Origin: Pseudogymnoascus destructans
Lineage: Eukaryota; Ascomycota; Leotiomycetes; Thelebolales; Thelebolaceae
Assembly: GCF_001641265.1 (NCBI RefSeq)
Contig: NW_020167531.1
Location: 124,001-188,000 of the forward strand
Direction of reading: 5' to 3'
DNA length: 64,000 nucleotides
Both the position numbers and the translations under genes were made by a program. The notes below the pieces were generated by a model. That model worked only from the letters and a program-made list of their open reading frames with translations, searched no databases and was not told where the DNA came from. The first letter of the stretch is position 1; every line of letters begins with the position of its first letter. Positions 21,110 through 32,954 of the stretch are shown piece by piece.

Positions 21110-22935
21110 TCAAGGGAGGCATTGAGCCTTCTGCGAGTGGTATCTCATGGTCATAAGGCTGGTGCTTTGGCAGAATTGATGCCTTTGCCTTGTCAAAAAG
21201 ATGTTGGTAGTCTTGGTATGCTAAAGGCAAAATGACCTCCTGAGATGATTTCTCCAAATCTGAAGTAGCTGCTATCTCCAGGACAGGTTGGAAAGGTTTA
21301 ACCCATATCAGAGATGATATATCGTCCATAGTTTGGTCAAAATCCTTGATCTGGGACAAGTTTGAGTCTTGGACCTGAATAGGGGTAACTGAGGCTTGAA
21401 GGGTTTTTTCAGTATTGAGCTCAGGATTTGAGCTAAACCCAAGCGATAAATGCTTCCAATTGATAGTTGGATCATGCCTTTGAAGCCATGGAAGACCTAG
21501 GATGACTGGGTACTTCATTGGTATAACATCTAAAGAGATGGTGTCTGAAAATGTTGATTTTCCTAGGGGAATCTCAAGTTTGAGTACTGGGGTGTTGCAG
21601 GTAATGGAACCTGAACTGATAGGAGTTCCATCAATGACTCGGAGCAACTCTGGAGTGCGTTTGGGAATTGTAGGTAACTGGTGTGTCAAGATGAGGTCTT
21701 GAGATATAAAGTTGCCTGTTGCCCCTGAGTCTATCATAGCCCTTGTAGATAACACCTGTTGTTTGAAATAGAGTTGAATAGGGATTAACAGGTGTGTGAA
21801 ACTCTGAGAAAGCACCATCGACACATCTTTGTTGTCTAGGGGAGAAGTTGTAGTCTCAGTTGAAGTTGTGCCTGGTGGGGATTTTTCAAGTTTTTCAGGA
21901 ATAGCAGCTGTGACTGTGTCTGAGGCTGCTATATGTTTTGAATCAGCACTCCCCCGTGCTGAATAGCACTCCTGAATTCTGTGCCCCCCTTTGCCACAGT
22001 ATAAACAAAGGTTGTTGTCCATTCTGTGTTTTCTTTCTTGAGGAGTAAGTTTACCCCTTTTCAGTTTTTGAGGGCTTCTTGTAGGCTGAGGTGCTGGATT
22101 TGCTGTAGATCTCTTTATAGAGGCGTCTAAGTCCATAGGTTCAGGTGCTGAGTCCTTAGCAGTTGGTGTAGAGGTGTAATTGTTGAAATTTCTTGTTGGA
22201 TGCCAGTCTTGGTTCTCCTCCTTTCTTCTTTCAAAAAGCCTATCATCAAGTCTGACAGCTTTCTCTATAAGCGTTTGAAGTGTTGTTGGGCGTTCTTCTT
22301 TGCTGAGTTCATCCTTAATAGAGCTCTTGAGCCCTTGGTAGTAAGTGAAGACTAAGGCTTCTTCATTCCAAGTCAAGTGAGAAGTGATTCTCCTAAATTC
22401 TGTTGTATACTGAGCAGCAGAGGTCTTTTGACATAGCTTCTGTAGCTCTCTTTCTGCTGTAGCAGTTTCGTTGATGTCTCCAAAGGTCCTGGTAAGTTCC
22501 TCTTGAAACTGGTCATAAGAGGTAATCAAAGGTGTAGTGGTATTTTGGTTGTTGCCACTAATCAAAGAAGTTGAATGCAGATCCACGGAGGTAGCTGGCA
22601 GCGAAATATATCTTCTGAATGTCTGAGGTGAACTGATGAGGCCTGAGGGTGAAGTAGATGTCCAGTTGCATAAGAAATCCCTTCAACTTCCTCCTGTCTC
22701 CATGGTATAAATCTGGTGTTTGCACTTTAGGAAGTGCACCTGGGGTACCCGACATAGCCAGAGGAGCTGTGGGAAGCTCTGTATGATGTGTCTGAGTTGA
22801 GGATTGTGTTGCTGAAGTGTTGGCTTGAAAGGTGTTTTCCAAATTCTCAAGTTTGTTTGCTATATTTTGTATAAAGGCAAACAGTTGTTGCATCTGCTGT
22901 TCAGCAGTAGTTGTAGGAGCTTGGTCATCCTCCAT
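21110..22935 (-). mobile_element. Ty3/Gypsy-type Gag-protease, truncated before reverse transcriptase
   Basis: The minus-strand frame begins MEDDQAPTTTAEQQMQQLFA at 22935 with a Gag coiled coil and capsid-like region (DLYHGDRRKLKGFLMQLDIY). It is frameshifted near 22550-22560 and continues with QFQEELTRTFGDINETATAE. A CCHC knuckle follows (CLYCGKGGHRIQEC), then a retropepsin with DSGATGNFI and VILGLPWLQRH, and the start of the polymerase (PKHQPYDHEIPLAEG). There the element ends: reverse transcriptase, RNase H and integrase are absent and the frame runs into the 46-bp LTR end. About 50 bp separate the start codon from the terminus of the LTR-like unit at 22988. This is a dead element. Confidence 0.85.
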
Positions 22936-22987
22936 TGTAGTATCGAAGTGCTGCTATAGAAATAGTTGAAGCTGGAAGCAGACAAGG

Positions 22988-24854
22988 TGTAATGGTGGGT
23001 GCACCAGATGTGAGAATCTAGCCACCCAAGGAAGGGATGAATTTACTAAGACAACACACTGTCTTAGGAAAAAGAGCCAAAGGGTCGTAGCTTAGTGTCA
23101 TACTGACATTCGTTGCACTCAGTTTGCTATCAAACTCAAGAGCAAACTTAGAAATCTCCTCCTCAAACCTACAAGTCACCATACATATCTTGGCTTATCA
23201 CACCAACAACAGAAGCAATACTACTCAACGATTGCTGCAAACTCTTCTACTACATCTGTTTATGCTACATACATCACGGCATATCATTTGGACACTCATT
23301 GAACAAGTTATTAAGAAAATCTCCTCCTTAAGGGGGTGGGCCAATACTACCACATGGCATATCTCTACCAACTAGAGGCCTAGGAACATGAACGATAGCT
23401 CTAGAAGCTTCTACAACCCTCTATGATTCATTACACGTCATCGCTCCTTAGTTACCCACAAGATTGGTTAAGTTATGACATAATTTGTCTATAGGTACTC
23501 TGACCTTGGACCTCCTTTTCACTTCCTATAGGCTAGGAACCCAAGAGATGGTTCTATGGGATTCTCTTACGTTCACTACATGATTAGCAAGCTAGTTGTG
23601 GGTCGCACTTGATTTCTAATACATTTACCAAGCCTGGTTAGTCATGGAAAGTCATGGAAAATGAGAGAACTACACTCCTTTGGCATAAATAGGATTGCCC
23701 TTTCCTTAAGAAAGGGCAAGCAGGCAATACAGTAAATCGACTAGCACATACTTCTACGTCTTTTCCAAGCTTCCAAGCATTGATCTTGTTATTCTCTGTT
23801 CTTGAAAAGTCAGTGAGGTGCTAACCTCTGACTTACCCCTGAGTTCTCAGACTCAACATTTGTTGCAACTTGTCTAAACCACTTCACCACATCATACACC
23901 TGATTGCTGCGTTGTGGAATAGTCTAAGCTACAACCCTTTGGCTCTGTTTCCTAAGACAGTGTGTTGTCTTAGTAAATTCATCCCTTCCTTGGGTGGCTA
24001 GATTCTCATATCTGGTGCACCCACCATTACACTTAGACTATTCCACAACGCAGCAATCAGGTGTGTGATGTAGTGAAGTGGTTCAGACAAGTTGCAACAA
24101 ATGTTGAGTCTGGGAACTCAGGGGTAAGTCAGAGGTTAACACCTCACTGACTTTTCAGAAACAAGGAGTAACAAGATGAATGCTTGGAAGCTTGGAAAAG
24201 ATGTGGAAGTATGTGATAGTCGATTTACTGTATTGTCTGCTTGCCCTTTCTTAAGGAAAGGGCAATCCTATTTATGCTAAAGGAGTGTAGTTCTCTCATT
24301 TTCCAAGACTTTCCATGACTTACCAGGCTTGGTAACTGTAGTCGACGTAAGAGAATCCCATAGAACCATCTCTTAGGTTCGTAGCTTATAGGAAGTAAAA
24401 GGAGGTCCAAGGTCAGAGTACCCCTATAGACAAATTATGTCATAGACAAATTATGTCATAGACAAATTATGTCATAACGTAACCAATCTTGTGGGTAACT
24501 AAAGAGCGATGACATATAATGAATCATAGAGGTTCGTAGGAGCTTTTAGAGCTATCGTTCATGCTCCTAGGCCTCTTGTTGGTAGAGATATGTCATGTGG
24601 TAGTATGAGTGATGTCATGTAATGAATCATAGAGGGTTGTAGAGATATGCTATGTGGTAATATCGGCCCAGTAACTAAGGAGCGATGATGTGTAATGAAT
24701 CATAGATGGTTGTAGCAATCGTTGAGTAGTATTGCTCTTGTTGTTGGTGTGATAAGCCAAAATATGTATAGTGACTTGTAGGTTTGAGGAGGAGATTTCC
24801 AAGTTTGCTCTTGAGTTTGATAGCAAACTGAGTGCAACGAATGTCAGTATGACA
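22988..24854. repeat. 936-bp LTR-like unit, interrupted (outer copy)
   Basis: The unit begins TGTAATGGTGGGTGCACC at 22988 and ends GTCAGTATGACA at 24854. It is split after 108 bp by another copy of the same family in reverse orientation (23096-24031). The second part resumes at 24037 after a duplicated CTTAG. Without the insertion it is about 926 bp. It is more diverged than the other copies and contains a local triplication of a 16-bp gacaaattatgtcata unit near 24428-24477. TG...CA ends and family behaviour support an LTR. The flanks (caagg / gtagg) are not a clean target duplication. Confidence 0.8.
23096..24031. repeat. 936-bp solo LTR-like unit (inner copy), TSD CTTAG
   Basis: A complete unit runs from TGTCATACTGACATTCG to ACCCACCATTACA. 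It is inserted head-to-head into the outer copy and flanked by the perfect 5-bp duplication CTTAG (23091-23095 and 24032-24036). Its length equals that of the copies at 42513, 43916 and 59596. The open 83-codon frame inside it also occurs in other copies but shows no protein family. Together with the right part of the outer copy (24037-24854) it makes an almost spacerless inverted repeat of about 820 bp. Confidence 0.88.
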
Positions 24855-25256
24855 GTAGGGCAAGGTGATCTCCTTGCTCCAGCTAGGAGTCAGCGGGTAC
24901 TCCTTTGGCCATACTAACTGGCTCTTTGCAGAGTCGAGTAGTATTTGGAAGCGGCTGAAAAGCTTCTTCCCAATTATCACATCTTGTGCTCCGAGGTCCA
25001 GGAGTACAAAAGGGCAGTTATATATCCAGCGTCCTTCGACTGTTAAGTGTAACCGAATATACTCCGATACGTGGCCTTGGATTTTGCGCTGAAATCCACG
25101 TATGGGTACAGAGTAGGGTAGTTTCCGTATGGGGCTCTGAAGCGCTTTCGACAGTCGTATTGCGAAAGGCTTGTTAATGACGAGGTAGCCATTTGCTCCT
25201 GTGTCTGCTAGGGACTTCGTTTGGTCTTCCACAAAGACCTGTCCAACAGCAGGCAT
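24855..25256 (-). mobile_element. second retrotransposon protease fragment
   Basis: The minus-strand frame from MPAVGQVFVEDQ includes the aspartic protease motif LADTGANGYLVIN and the later LLDLGAQDVIIG. This is the pattern of a Gypsy-type retropepsin different from the one at 21.5 kb (which has DSGATGNF). It stops where the LTR-like unit begins at 24854, so the rest of its polyprotein was lost or displaced. Confidence 0.7.
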
Positions 25257-25937
25257 CTTGTCTCGTACGGACTTGCCAACAAGAAGAGAGAAGTATGGTG
25301 GGGTGTGGGGATTCGTGGGAAAGGATGGGTATGTGTGGTAGGCAGGGGCAGATGGAAGAAAGACGGAAGATCCGAACTGAAGTGGCCAACTTGTTTTCCG
25401 ATTGGAAATGAGTCACTAGGCGTAGATGTGAATCATCGGGCGTACGTGACTGACGTACTATTATCACCGGCCCGGGTATAACCACCCCTTTTTTTCCCGA
25501 GTTCCTCATATTACAATTTGAGGCTCCTATGGGGATACGTGGGGGGGGTGTGTTGTAATAGTCACATGATCTCACGTGATCTCCCTACGGATTATCGGTA
25601 AAGCCAAGTATAGGTTACATAGTCAGGAATACATACATTTATTACTCATAGTCACGTGATCTCACGTGATCTACTCAACATATTAGGATTTCATATTTAG
25701 CCTCACGTGCGTCGGTATTAGTTGACGTAATATGCCACCCTACAACTGGATATAAAGCCGCATCACATCCCGATTCCCATGGTACTCATGCTCCTACTAC
25801 TCGTACTCTACTGCGATTATTCTTCCCACCTTCTCTTTCATTGATACCCATTTGCCTAATTTTGTCGAGCGCGCAGCCATCAGAGCTGTTGTTGATTTGC
25901 ACCTAGCTCCCATGCCGTTATTATTCCGATAGTGGCG
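25257..25937. other. intergenic, upstream of the EDEM-like gene
   Basis: A CACGTGATCT-type pair occurs twice (near 25562-25581 and 25650-25672). The proximal part is the promoter of the downstream gene, and I see no coding signal. Confidence 0.5.
25751..25756 (+). promoter_or_regulatory. TATA-box candidate of the EDEM-like gene
   Basis: TATAAA about 187 bp upstream of the start codon at 25938, followed by CT-rich leader sequence. Placement is plausible for a fungal core promoter but untested. Confidence 0.4.
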
Positions 25938-28900
25938 ATGCCATTGCGATGGCTGAGGCCGTCCCTGCGTACCTCATCTAACAGCAGACCACCTTCTCAC
26001 ATACGACCATGGCTGTATATATTTCTGGTCGCTGCCTTTATCGCAGTGGCCAATGCTATGCCCCAAAGACGCATTGCGGAGTTGCGTCAAGAATCAGTGG
26101 ATATGTTCTACCATGGATTCGACAATTACATGAACATTGCATTTCCAGAGGACGAGGTACGCTCTTTCCTCATTGAGAGTTTCTACAGTCACTAATATTC
26201 TGCATAGCTTAGACCAGTCTCCTGCAAACCCTTGACGCGAAGCAATAACCCGAGAGACATAGACCTCAACGATGCTCTTGGCAACTACTCGCTCACACTC
26301 ATTGACAGCCTGTCGACACTGGCCATCCTAGCTTCGGCGCCCCCGGATAATGAACGAACTGGTCTCAATGCGCTCCACGACTTTCAAGATGGCATCGCCT
26401 CGCTCATTATCCAGTATGGCGACGGCACAGAAGGGTCGTCGGGGCAGGGTCTCAAGGCGCGAGGCTTCGATTTAGACAGCAAGGTCCAGGTCTTCGAGAC
26501 AGTGATTCGCGGTGTAGGAGGACTTCTTAGCGCTCACCTTTTCGCAATCGGTGAGCTGCCTATAAGAAACTACAAGCCGCGAAGAGCTTCGAGTTGGCCT
26601 TGGAAGGCAGACCTGCCGGGCGAAGAAACCCCAATACTGTGGTCAAATGGATTCAAATACGATGGGCAGTTACTCCGCCTTGCCTTGGACTTGGCGCAAC
26701 GAATGCTCCCGGCTTTTTATACCAATACTGGAATGCCGTATCCCAGGGTCAACTTGCGACATGGCATACCATTTTATCATAGGTCCCCATTGCACAAGGG
26801 CTCCGGGGCACAGGATGGTTCCAATGAGGTCACCGAAACGTGCAGCGCTGGCGCAGGAAGCTTGGTCCTCGAGTTTACTGTGCTCAGCAGGTTAACTGGC
26901 GACCCTCGATTTGAACAACTTGCTAAGCGGGCGTTTTGGGCTGTGTGGTCTCATCGGAGTCAGCTCAGCCTTCTCGGTGCAGGCATTGACGCCGAAGACG
27001 GAAAGTGGATAGGACCATACGCTGGTATTGGTGCGGGCACCGATAGCTTCTTCGAATATGCATTTAAGACTCACATTCTCACGTCAGGCCTTGCGCCGCC
27101 AAACACAACGGTTCCAGCTGGCAAGAAGCCGGATACTTGGCTCGACCCGAATACACTTTATAAGCCCCTAACTTCTGAGGAGAATTCCTCGGACAGTTTT
27201 TTGGATGCTTGGAAAGAGGCGCATAGCGCTATTAAGAGGCATTTATACAGCAGTAGCCACCACCCTCACTATGTTGTTGCACACCTTGCTACTGGGTCAC
27301 CACAGACTTATTGGATAGATAGTCTTGGTGCCTATTACCCAGGGCTGTTGGCCATAGCTGGTGAGATGGACGAAGCCATTGAAACCCATCTACTTTATAC
27401 GGCATTGTGGACCAGATACTCCGCGCTACCGGAAAGATGGTCAGTAAGGGACGGAACCATTGAGGGTGGGCTAGGTTGGTGGCCTGGTCGCCCGGAATTC
27501 ATAGAGTCGAATTACCATATATTTCGTGCAACCAAAGATCCTTGGTACCTTCACGTTGGAGAGATGGTCTTGAAAGATATACAGCGACGCTGCTGGGCAG
27601 AGTGCGGGTGGTCTGGCTTGCAAGATGTTCGAACCGGTAAAATGAGTGATAGGATGGAAAGCTTCTTTCTGGGAGAGACAGCGAAATATCTGTACCTCCT
27701 CTTTGATCCAGATCATCCTTTGAATTCTCTCGACGCTCCTTACGTCTTTACCACAGAGGGTCATCCTTTAATCATTCCACGCAAATCAAGTCAGCAAAAC
27801 AGCACACCTAAAATGCCTAGGAGCTCGTCGTTAGAGTCTTATACCTCGCTCAAGAATGTCGACACTTGTCCTGTTCCGGCAGCAATGCTACCACTTACGG
27901 GGTCGCCCACCGCCGCACGACCAGATATCTTCCATGCTGCGAGCTTAGTCGGGCTTCACCGTTCCCCAAATTACAATGCCATGCATGAAATGGCTTTGGA
28001 CACTACAAAGTCGGTGGAGAATCAATGGTCACAGCCAGCGAATCATTCAATATACCCCTGGACTCTCCCTCAAAATCTCGTGCCGCCCAACGCGGTCTGC
28101 GCACGCTTACCTATTCGAGACACGTTTTGGATAGAATTCCCATCTAGCTCACAACTTGCAAGCCAGGGGTTCAATATAGCTGTGGGTTCTCAGCCCGTTG
28201 TCAGAGTGAACAACGAGGGCGTTCTCATCCAGAACCTTGCTGGCCTTACGGTGGCGATGATCGAGGAAGAAAATTCAGCACAATTCATCTACGATGAAGG
28301 ACCCGTTTCCAAGTCCTGGCGGATCCTGCATATCGGCACCACGCCACTAGGTCGAGATGAGAAGGTCTTCATCTCTCGAGAAACGATAGGACCCATCGTC
28401 GATCCGTCATTTACCCGCGTCCGTGACCCTCTCACCGTCGACCTCGTCATCCAGGTCAAGAACCCTCAAGTCAACAAAACAGACGGAATACCATCATCAG
28501 GCCTTTCCACCAGCGGCAAGATCGAGGAAAGTCTACACGCCGAGCCAGCACCAGAGTCCCTGCACCTCGAGGCGCTAGCAGACTTACCATCAGACTACCG
28601 CACCATGTTCTCCTCCCTCCTGCAACAAGTCACATCCGCTCTACGCGATCCCGTCGCCACGCTCCTACCCCAGCCTAATCAGCAACCAAAATATCAACTC
28701 CTCTCCCTCCGCGGACAGTGTGCGGTTGGCACCGGCGCGGCACCAATTCCCGCCGCGCCTGAAGCGCCTGACTCCAACGCCGTAACTAACGACCCCCTAT
28801 CCTGGACGAGCATTTACTTTGCCTCGCACAACTGCGACGGCAAACTGCCAGACCGCGTGGTCCGCGCGTACAACGTGATCGTGATGCGGCGCGGTAGGTG

Positions 28901-29195
28901 CAGCTTCAGCGAGAAGCTGGCTAACGTGCCGGCCTTCCACCCTACCGCCGCAGGGCTACAGATGGTGGTTATGGTGAGCGATGGTGATGATGATGAGCTC
29001 GTCAGGCCGCTGCTAGAGGTGGCGCAGAAGACGCCGGCGGGGATGAGGCGCGCGCACGAGGTGCCAATGGTGATGGTTGGAGGAGGGGAGGCGACGTGGG
29101 GGGCGCTGAGGAGGGCGAAGAGTTTGGGAATCAGGAGGAGATATTGGGTTGAGAGTGCGAAGGGGCTACGAGTAAGGAACTTGATTGTAGTTTAG
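25938..29195 (+). CDS. mnl1: EDEM/Mnl1-type alpha-1,2-mannosidase (GH47) with PA domain
   Basis: EDEM/Htm1 enzymes trim mannose from misfolded glycoproteins in the ER to mark them for ER-associated degradation. Model: join(25938..26156, 26208..29195), 1068 aa, with one 51-nt intron. The N-terminus has a hydrophobic secretion signal (PWLYIFLVAAFIAVANA, residues about 26-42). The GH47 barrel spans about residues 45-520 with LIDSLSTLAILA, FETVIRGVGGLLSAH, ETCSAGAGSLVLEF, ESNYHIFRATKDPWYL and, near the end, ESFFLGETAKYLYLLF and FTTEGHP (calcium-site threonine). A protease-associated domain lies near residues 905-1050 (AYNVIVMRRGRCSFSEK). No HDEL-type signal is at the C-terminus (LIVV). The first ATG of the frame is taken; an upstream GTG is not used. 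The PA domain makes it resemble EDEM3-class proteins. Confidence 0.9.
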
Positions 29196-29961
29196 ATGAG
29201 GGATGATGCATGTAAATGTCACGGCAGCAAACTATGATATTGTAGAAGAAGCGGGGTTTGTAGATACAACAGGAATAACGAAACCGATGGTCGGCGTTAG
29301 GCGGCGATAGTGTCGTATAACGTATATATGGGATGGCGCAAATGCCGATCTCCGACTTTTGATCGTAAATGCTTCCCCTCTGTTCCATGATCTTGGCATA
29401 GCAAGGCGGGGCGCGGACCGCGGGGTTGAAGCTATACCTATGGCGAATGGTGCTACTTCGTACAACAGCGACGGAGAATACGTATTTTTGATTTCAAATC
29501 GCGGCATCTGCACATCGCCATCCACGCTGATTTATTGTCGGCATCTCTTAAATTATTGGGCCGTCTTATGGCTTAATAGTTACCTTTTTTGTGCAATGGC
29601 GATAGATAAACGCCCGCTTAAAGACAAAGGCGGTGGTGCATAAGTTATGACAAAGCAGGGAGAGCTAATGACGTGTGGTGGCGGTTTGATTAATCATTAA
29701 TGTTACGGAACTGCTTGAGAGCTCACAAAGGAAAGAGCTATTGATGTATCGTGGCGTCGATTGAGAAGGTATATATAATGCGCCCTTTCCTCGCTGCTTC
29801 TTCTCGTTCAACTTTCTTCAACTTCACTCTGTGCACATATACCCCAACGACTTGTACGCTTCTCACCTCCACTTCAACCTCAGCTTCGGCACTTCACTTC
29901 TAAGAAAGTATCTACACATAAACAAGCTCATCCTACCCGACACCCTTCAAGAAAAGGAATA
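29196..29961. other. intergenic between mannosidase and GST-like genes
   Basis: No coding support. The right part is the promoter of the GST-like gene. Confidence 0.5.
29770..29778 (+). promoter_or_regulatory. TATA-box candidate of the GST-like gene
   Basis: TATATATAA lies about 190 bp before the start codon and is followed by a CT-rich tract and short cttcaac-type repeats. This is a common arrangement for inducible, highly expressed fungal genes. Confidence 0.5.
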
Positions 29962-30893
29962 ATGTCTCAATCAATCTACATCGATGAGACGCCTGATGAT
30001 GTCAAGAATGCAAAGGTAGAGAGAGCTTCACTGTGTGTTTTCAGCTCTCAATTCCTGTGATTATGTTATGAGACTGACAGTAACTCGCGGAATAGGGCCT
30101 CCACTTGCTGACCCAAAGCACCCCCAACGGCCAGAAGGTCCAAATCTTGCTCGAGGAGCTCAAGAATAAATATGGTCTCCAATTCACCACTACTGTGATG
30201 TTTGTTACTCCTCTCCCGTTTTCACAATTTCACGAACAACAAACTAACATCGCCGCAGCGACATCTCCACCAACGAGCAGAAGAAGGAGTGGTTCCTCCG
30301 CCTCAACCCCAACGGCCGCATCCCCGTCCTCGTCGACAACAACCAATCCCCCCCCTTCCCCGTGTTCGAGACCTCAGCGATCCTGCTCTACCTCGTACGC
30401 AACTACGACCCGGACTACCACTTCCGCTTCAAGGACGAGCTCCAGACGAGCCAGGCCGACCAATGGCTCATTTTCTGGCACGGCAGCGGAGCTCCGTACC
30501 AAGGCAATACCAACTTCTTCCGCAGACAGGCCGAGCAGATTCCGTGAGTAGACCCCCGCAGTCTCCACACTCTTTCCCCGCACCATCCCACTAACACCTG
30601 CTAGTTTCGCAATTAACCGTTTCCGCAACGAGACACTACGCGTTTATGAGGTGCTTGAGATTCAATTGTCGGGCAGATATACTGGTGTCGAGCGCGACTA
30701 CCTCGCTGGTAACGGAAAGGGCAAATACAGTGTTGCTGAGCTTGGCACTTGGCCATGGGTGAAGGGGTGGAAGAACACCGGGTTCACTGAGGAAGAGCTC
30801 GCAAAGTTCCCGCACTTGCTCCGCTGGATCGATAGGGTTGCCGCGAGGGAGGCTGTCCAGCGCGGAATCGGCGAGGCGTATCAGAAGAAGTAA
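29962..30893 (+). CDS. glutathione S-transferase-like protein (Ure2/YfcG type)
   Basis: GST-like proteins conjugate or reduce substrates with glutathione in the cytosol. Model: join(29962..30015, 30096..30199, 30259..30543, 30605..30893), 243 aa, with all junctions in phase. The N-terminal thioredoxin fold shows LHLLTQSTPNGQKVQILLEE and, after the second intron, NPNGRIPVLVDN and VFETSAILLYLVRNYD (the cis-proline and glutathione-binding ES/TS site). The helical domain includes LIFWHGSGAPYQGN and ends KFPHLLRWIDRVAAREAVQR. STPNGQKV is the pattern of the YfcG/Ure2 group. Intron 2 uses a GTTTGT donor, chosen because it restores VIDISTNEQ. Substrate cannot be told from sequence. Confidence 0.9.
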
Positions 30894-31192
30894 AGGATAC
30901 GAGTAATAGGGCTTAAGTGCTCTGGGGAAACGTGACACTATTGCATGAGCTTAAGGCGTAAAATATGATATTATTTGAATTACACGACCGTAGTCTGTCC
31001 TCTTGTGGTGATACATCCTCCTTATATAGTACTTATACACCCCGTCTTCCATGGCGTATACTACTCCGCAGCCGCCATCGGGTATCCCAAAATCGCAACA
31101 ACATAACCAATCCGTCTCCTCGACGGCCGCCAGAAGAATCGAAAGCACAAACGCGCCTAGTAAACACATATCCCAATCCCCGTTCCAAATAC
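30894..31192. other. convergent 3-prime region
   Basis: The GST-like gene and pex2 end towards each other across about 300 bp, with no gene between them. Confidence 0.5.
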
Positions 31193-32574
31193 CTATTCGT
31201 CAAAATCCGGCATCTCGTTCTCCTCATAAACCTCCGACCCTTCCTCATCCCTCTCCTCACTCACACTCTCGCTCTCACTGCTACTCCCATTCCCATCCAC
31301 GAACCCGACCTTCTTCTCCCTCCCCACCTTCACCGGCTTCTCCTCAATCACATCACCCCCCCACGCCCAGCACTCCTGCACCACCTCTCCACAGCGCAAA
31401 CATACCCATCCCTCCCCCGCCTCGCCCTCCAACCGGCCCGCGAGGCACACAAAGCAGTACACGCACCCGCATGCCCCGCAGTACGGATTCGTTACATCCG
31501 TCATCCCGCCCGCCACCCCCCCCTGCCCCGCGGCGCTCGCAGCAACAATCTCAGCTTCCGACTTCGCTTTATTCTGGTCCTCGTAGCAGATCGCGCAAGT
31601 CCGTTCGGGGAGGTGCGCTAGCGGGCCCTGTTTGACTTCTGCAGGCCCGTCGGAGGGGGAGGAGAGAGAGGATACGCGGCGCCAAGTGCGGGAGAGCCAG
31701 CGCCGCCAGCGCGCGATGCCGAGGAGTGGGAGGAGGAAGAGGAGAAACTCGGTAAAGGCGTGCCAGACGAGTTGGCGATTGAGGTACTCGAATGAGATGT
31801 CCCGCGCGAGCTGGTTCGTGCGCGGTGCTAGGCGCAGGCGGAGCGCGCGGTCGAGGAGGGTGCGGTAGTGGCCGTTGAGGAGAAAGGCGCTGAAGGATGC
31901 GAGGGAGGCGAGGGAGTAGACGGTTGTGAGGCGCGAGGTGATGGTGTTGAGGCGCGAGGAGAGAGAGAAGGAGGGCGAGGAGAGGTAGCGCTCCCATCGT
32001 ATCCAGGCGTAGGGGCCGAAGACGGTAAGGAGGCCGTAGAGCGCTTTTTGGGAGCGAGAGGGGGGGAGGGGGACCAAGCCGGTGTGTCGCGCGTCGGTGA
32101 AGCGGAGGTTTTGGAGGGCGGCGCCGTAGGTCGCGTCTGGGGGGGGGGTTAGTAGCGGATCGCATTTTGTGAGTAGGGGGGAGGTGCCGTACCATGATCC
32201 CAGACGGAGACTTTGAAGAGCACGCCGCGCAGTGCGAGCCCAACTTCTTCGCCCCATTCTTCTTGTATGTCTCCGAAGTATTTTAGCCCTGAGGTGATCT
32301 GGCCGCGGAGTAGGGAGAGGAGCTCTTCGTCTAGAAGCTCCGCATCAGCCTGTCCGACGCGGAAGGCAGGGCTGGTGCCAGAGCGGCCGCGGATGGTATC
32401 CCATGCTGTGATACCGGCAGCGCCGAGACGGTTGAGGGAGGGCGGGAGATGAGAAAGGTGCTTGTGGAGGGGTGAGGAGGCGGGGGCGTGTAGTTGAGAA
32501 GCAACGGACGCGGCATGCGCTGCCTGACGGGCGGCGATGCGTTGTTGCGCGGCTTGGAAGTCGGCGGAGGACAT
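31193..32574 (-). CDS. pex2: Peroxisomal RING E3 ligase Pex2
   Basis: Pex2 forms with Pex10 and Pex12 the membrane ubiquitin-ligase channel that recycles the import receptor Pex5. Model: complement join(31193..32136, 32193..32574), 441 aa, with one 56-nt intron whose removal gives VSVWDHDATYGAALQNLRF. The Pex2/Pex12 N-terminal region includes DAELLDEELLSLLRGQI and several hydrophobic segments in the middle (TVYSLASLASFSAFLLNGHY, FTEFLLFLLPLLGIARW). The C-terminal RING has CAICYED, CGACGCVYCFVCLAG and CLRCGE. An acidic, serine-rich tail follows. The start is at MSSADFQAAQQRIAARQ. Confidence 0.92.
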
Positions 32575-32954
32575 TATGGCCGCATGGTATGAGGCCGTGT
32601 GCTGATTCTTGAGAATCCGGCGAGGGGATATCGGGGTTTTGCTAAAGCTGCTACCGGCCCGTCCTTGTTTGTGGAGTGAAGCTTTTTGGTGTGAGCCGAG
32701 GTCGTTGGGGCCTCGTTCTGATGGCAGGCACGGAACGGATTAACGTTTATCGCGAGGCTGTTGATTGTGGATGGTGGGGAACATAATTTGGAGGGTCCAG
32801 AAGCTTAATTCCTGGCAGGAACCGTCACGGATTTGAGCGCAGAGAGAAGCACTGTGACTTAACAAGAAGGATAACATATTGCTTCATAGCGCCATCCTCA
32901 TTTCTCTATTTATCCATCCTTGTTTCCTCCATTTCTTCTGCTGTTACGTCAGCC
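32575..32954. promoter_or_regulatory. shared divergent promoter of pex2 and kap120
   Basis: 380 bp separate two start codons that point away from each other. All regulatory DNA for both genes up to their leaders must lie here or within the genes. No specific factor site is recognised. Confidence 0.6.

Noticed and set aside
23124..23375. 83-codon ORF repeated in the 936-bp units
   Set aside because: It recurs only because the unit recurs; no protein motif, and it lies across the LTR end.
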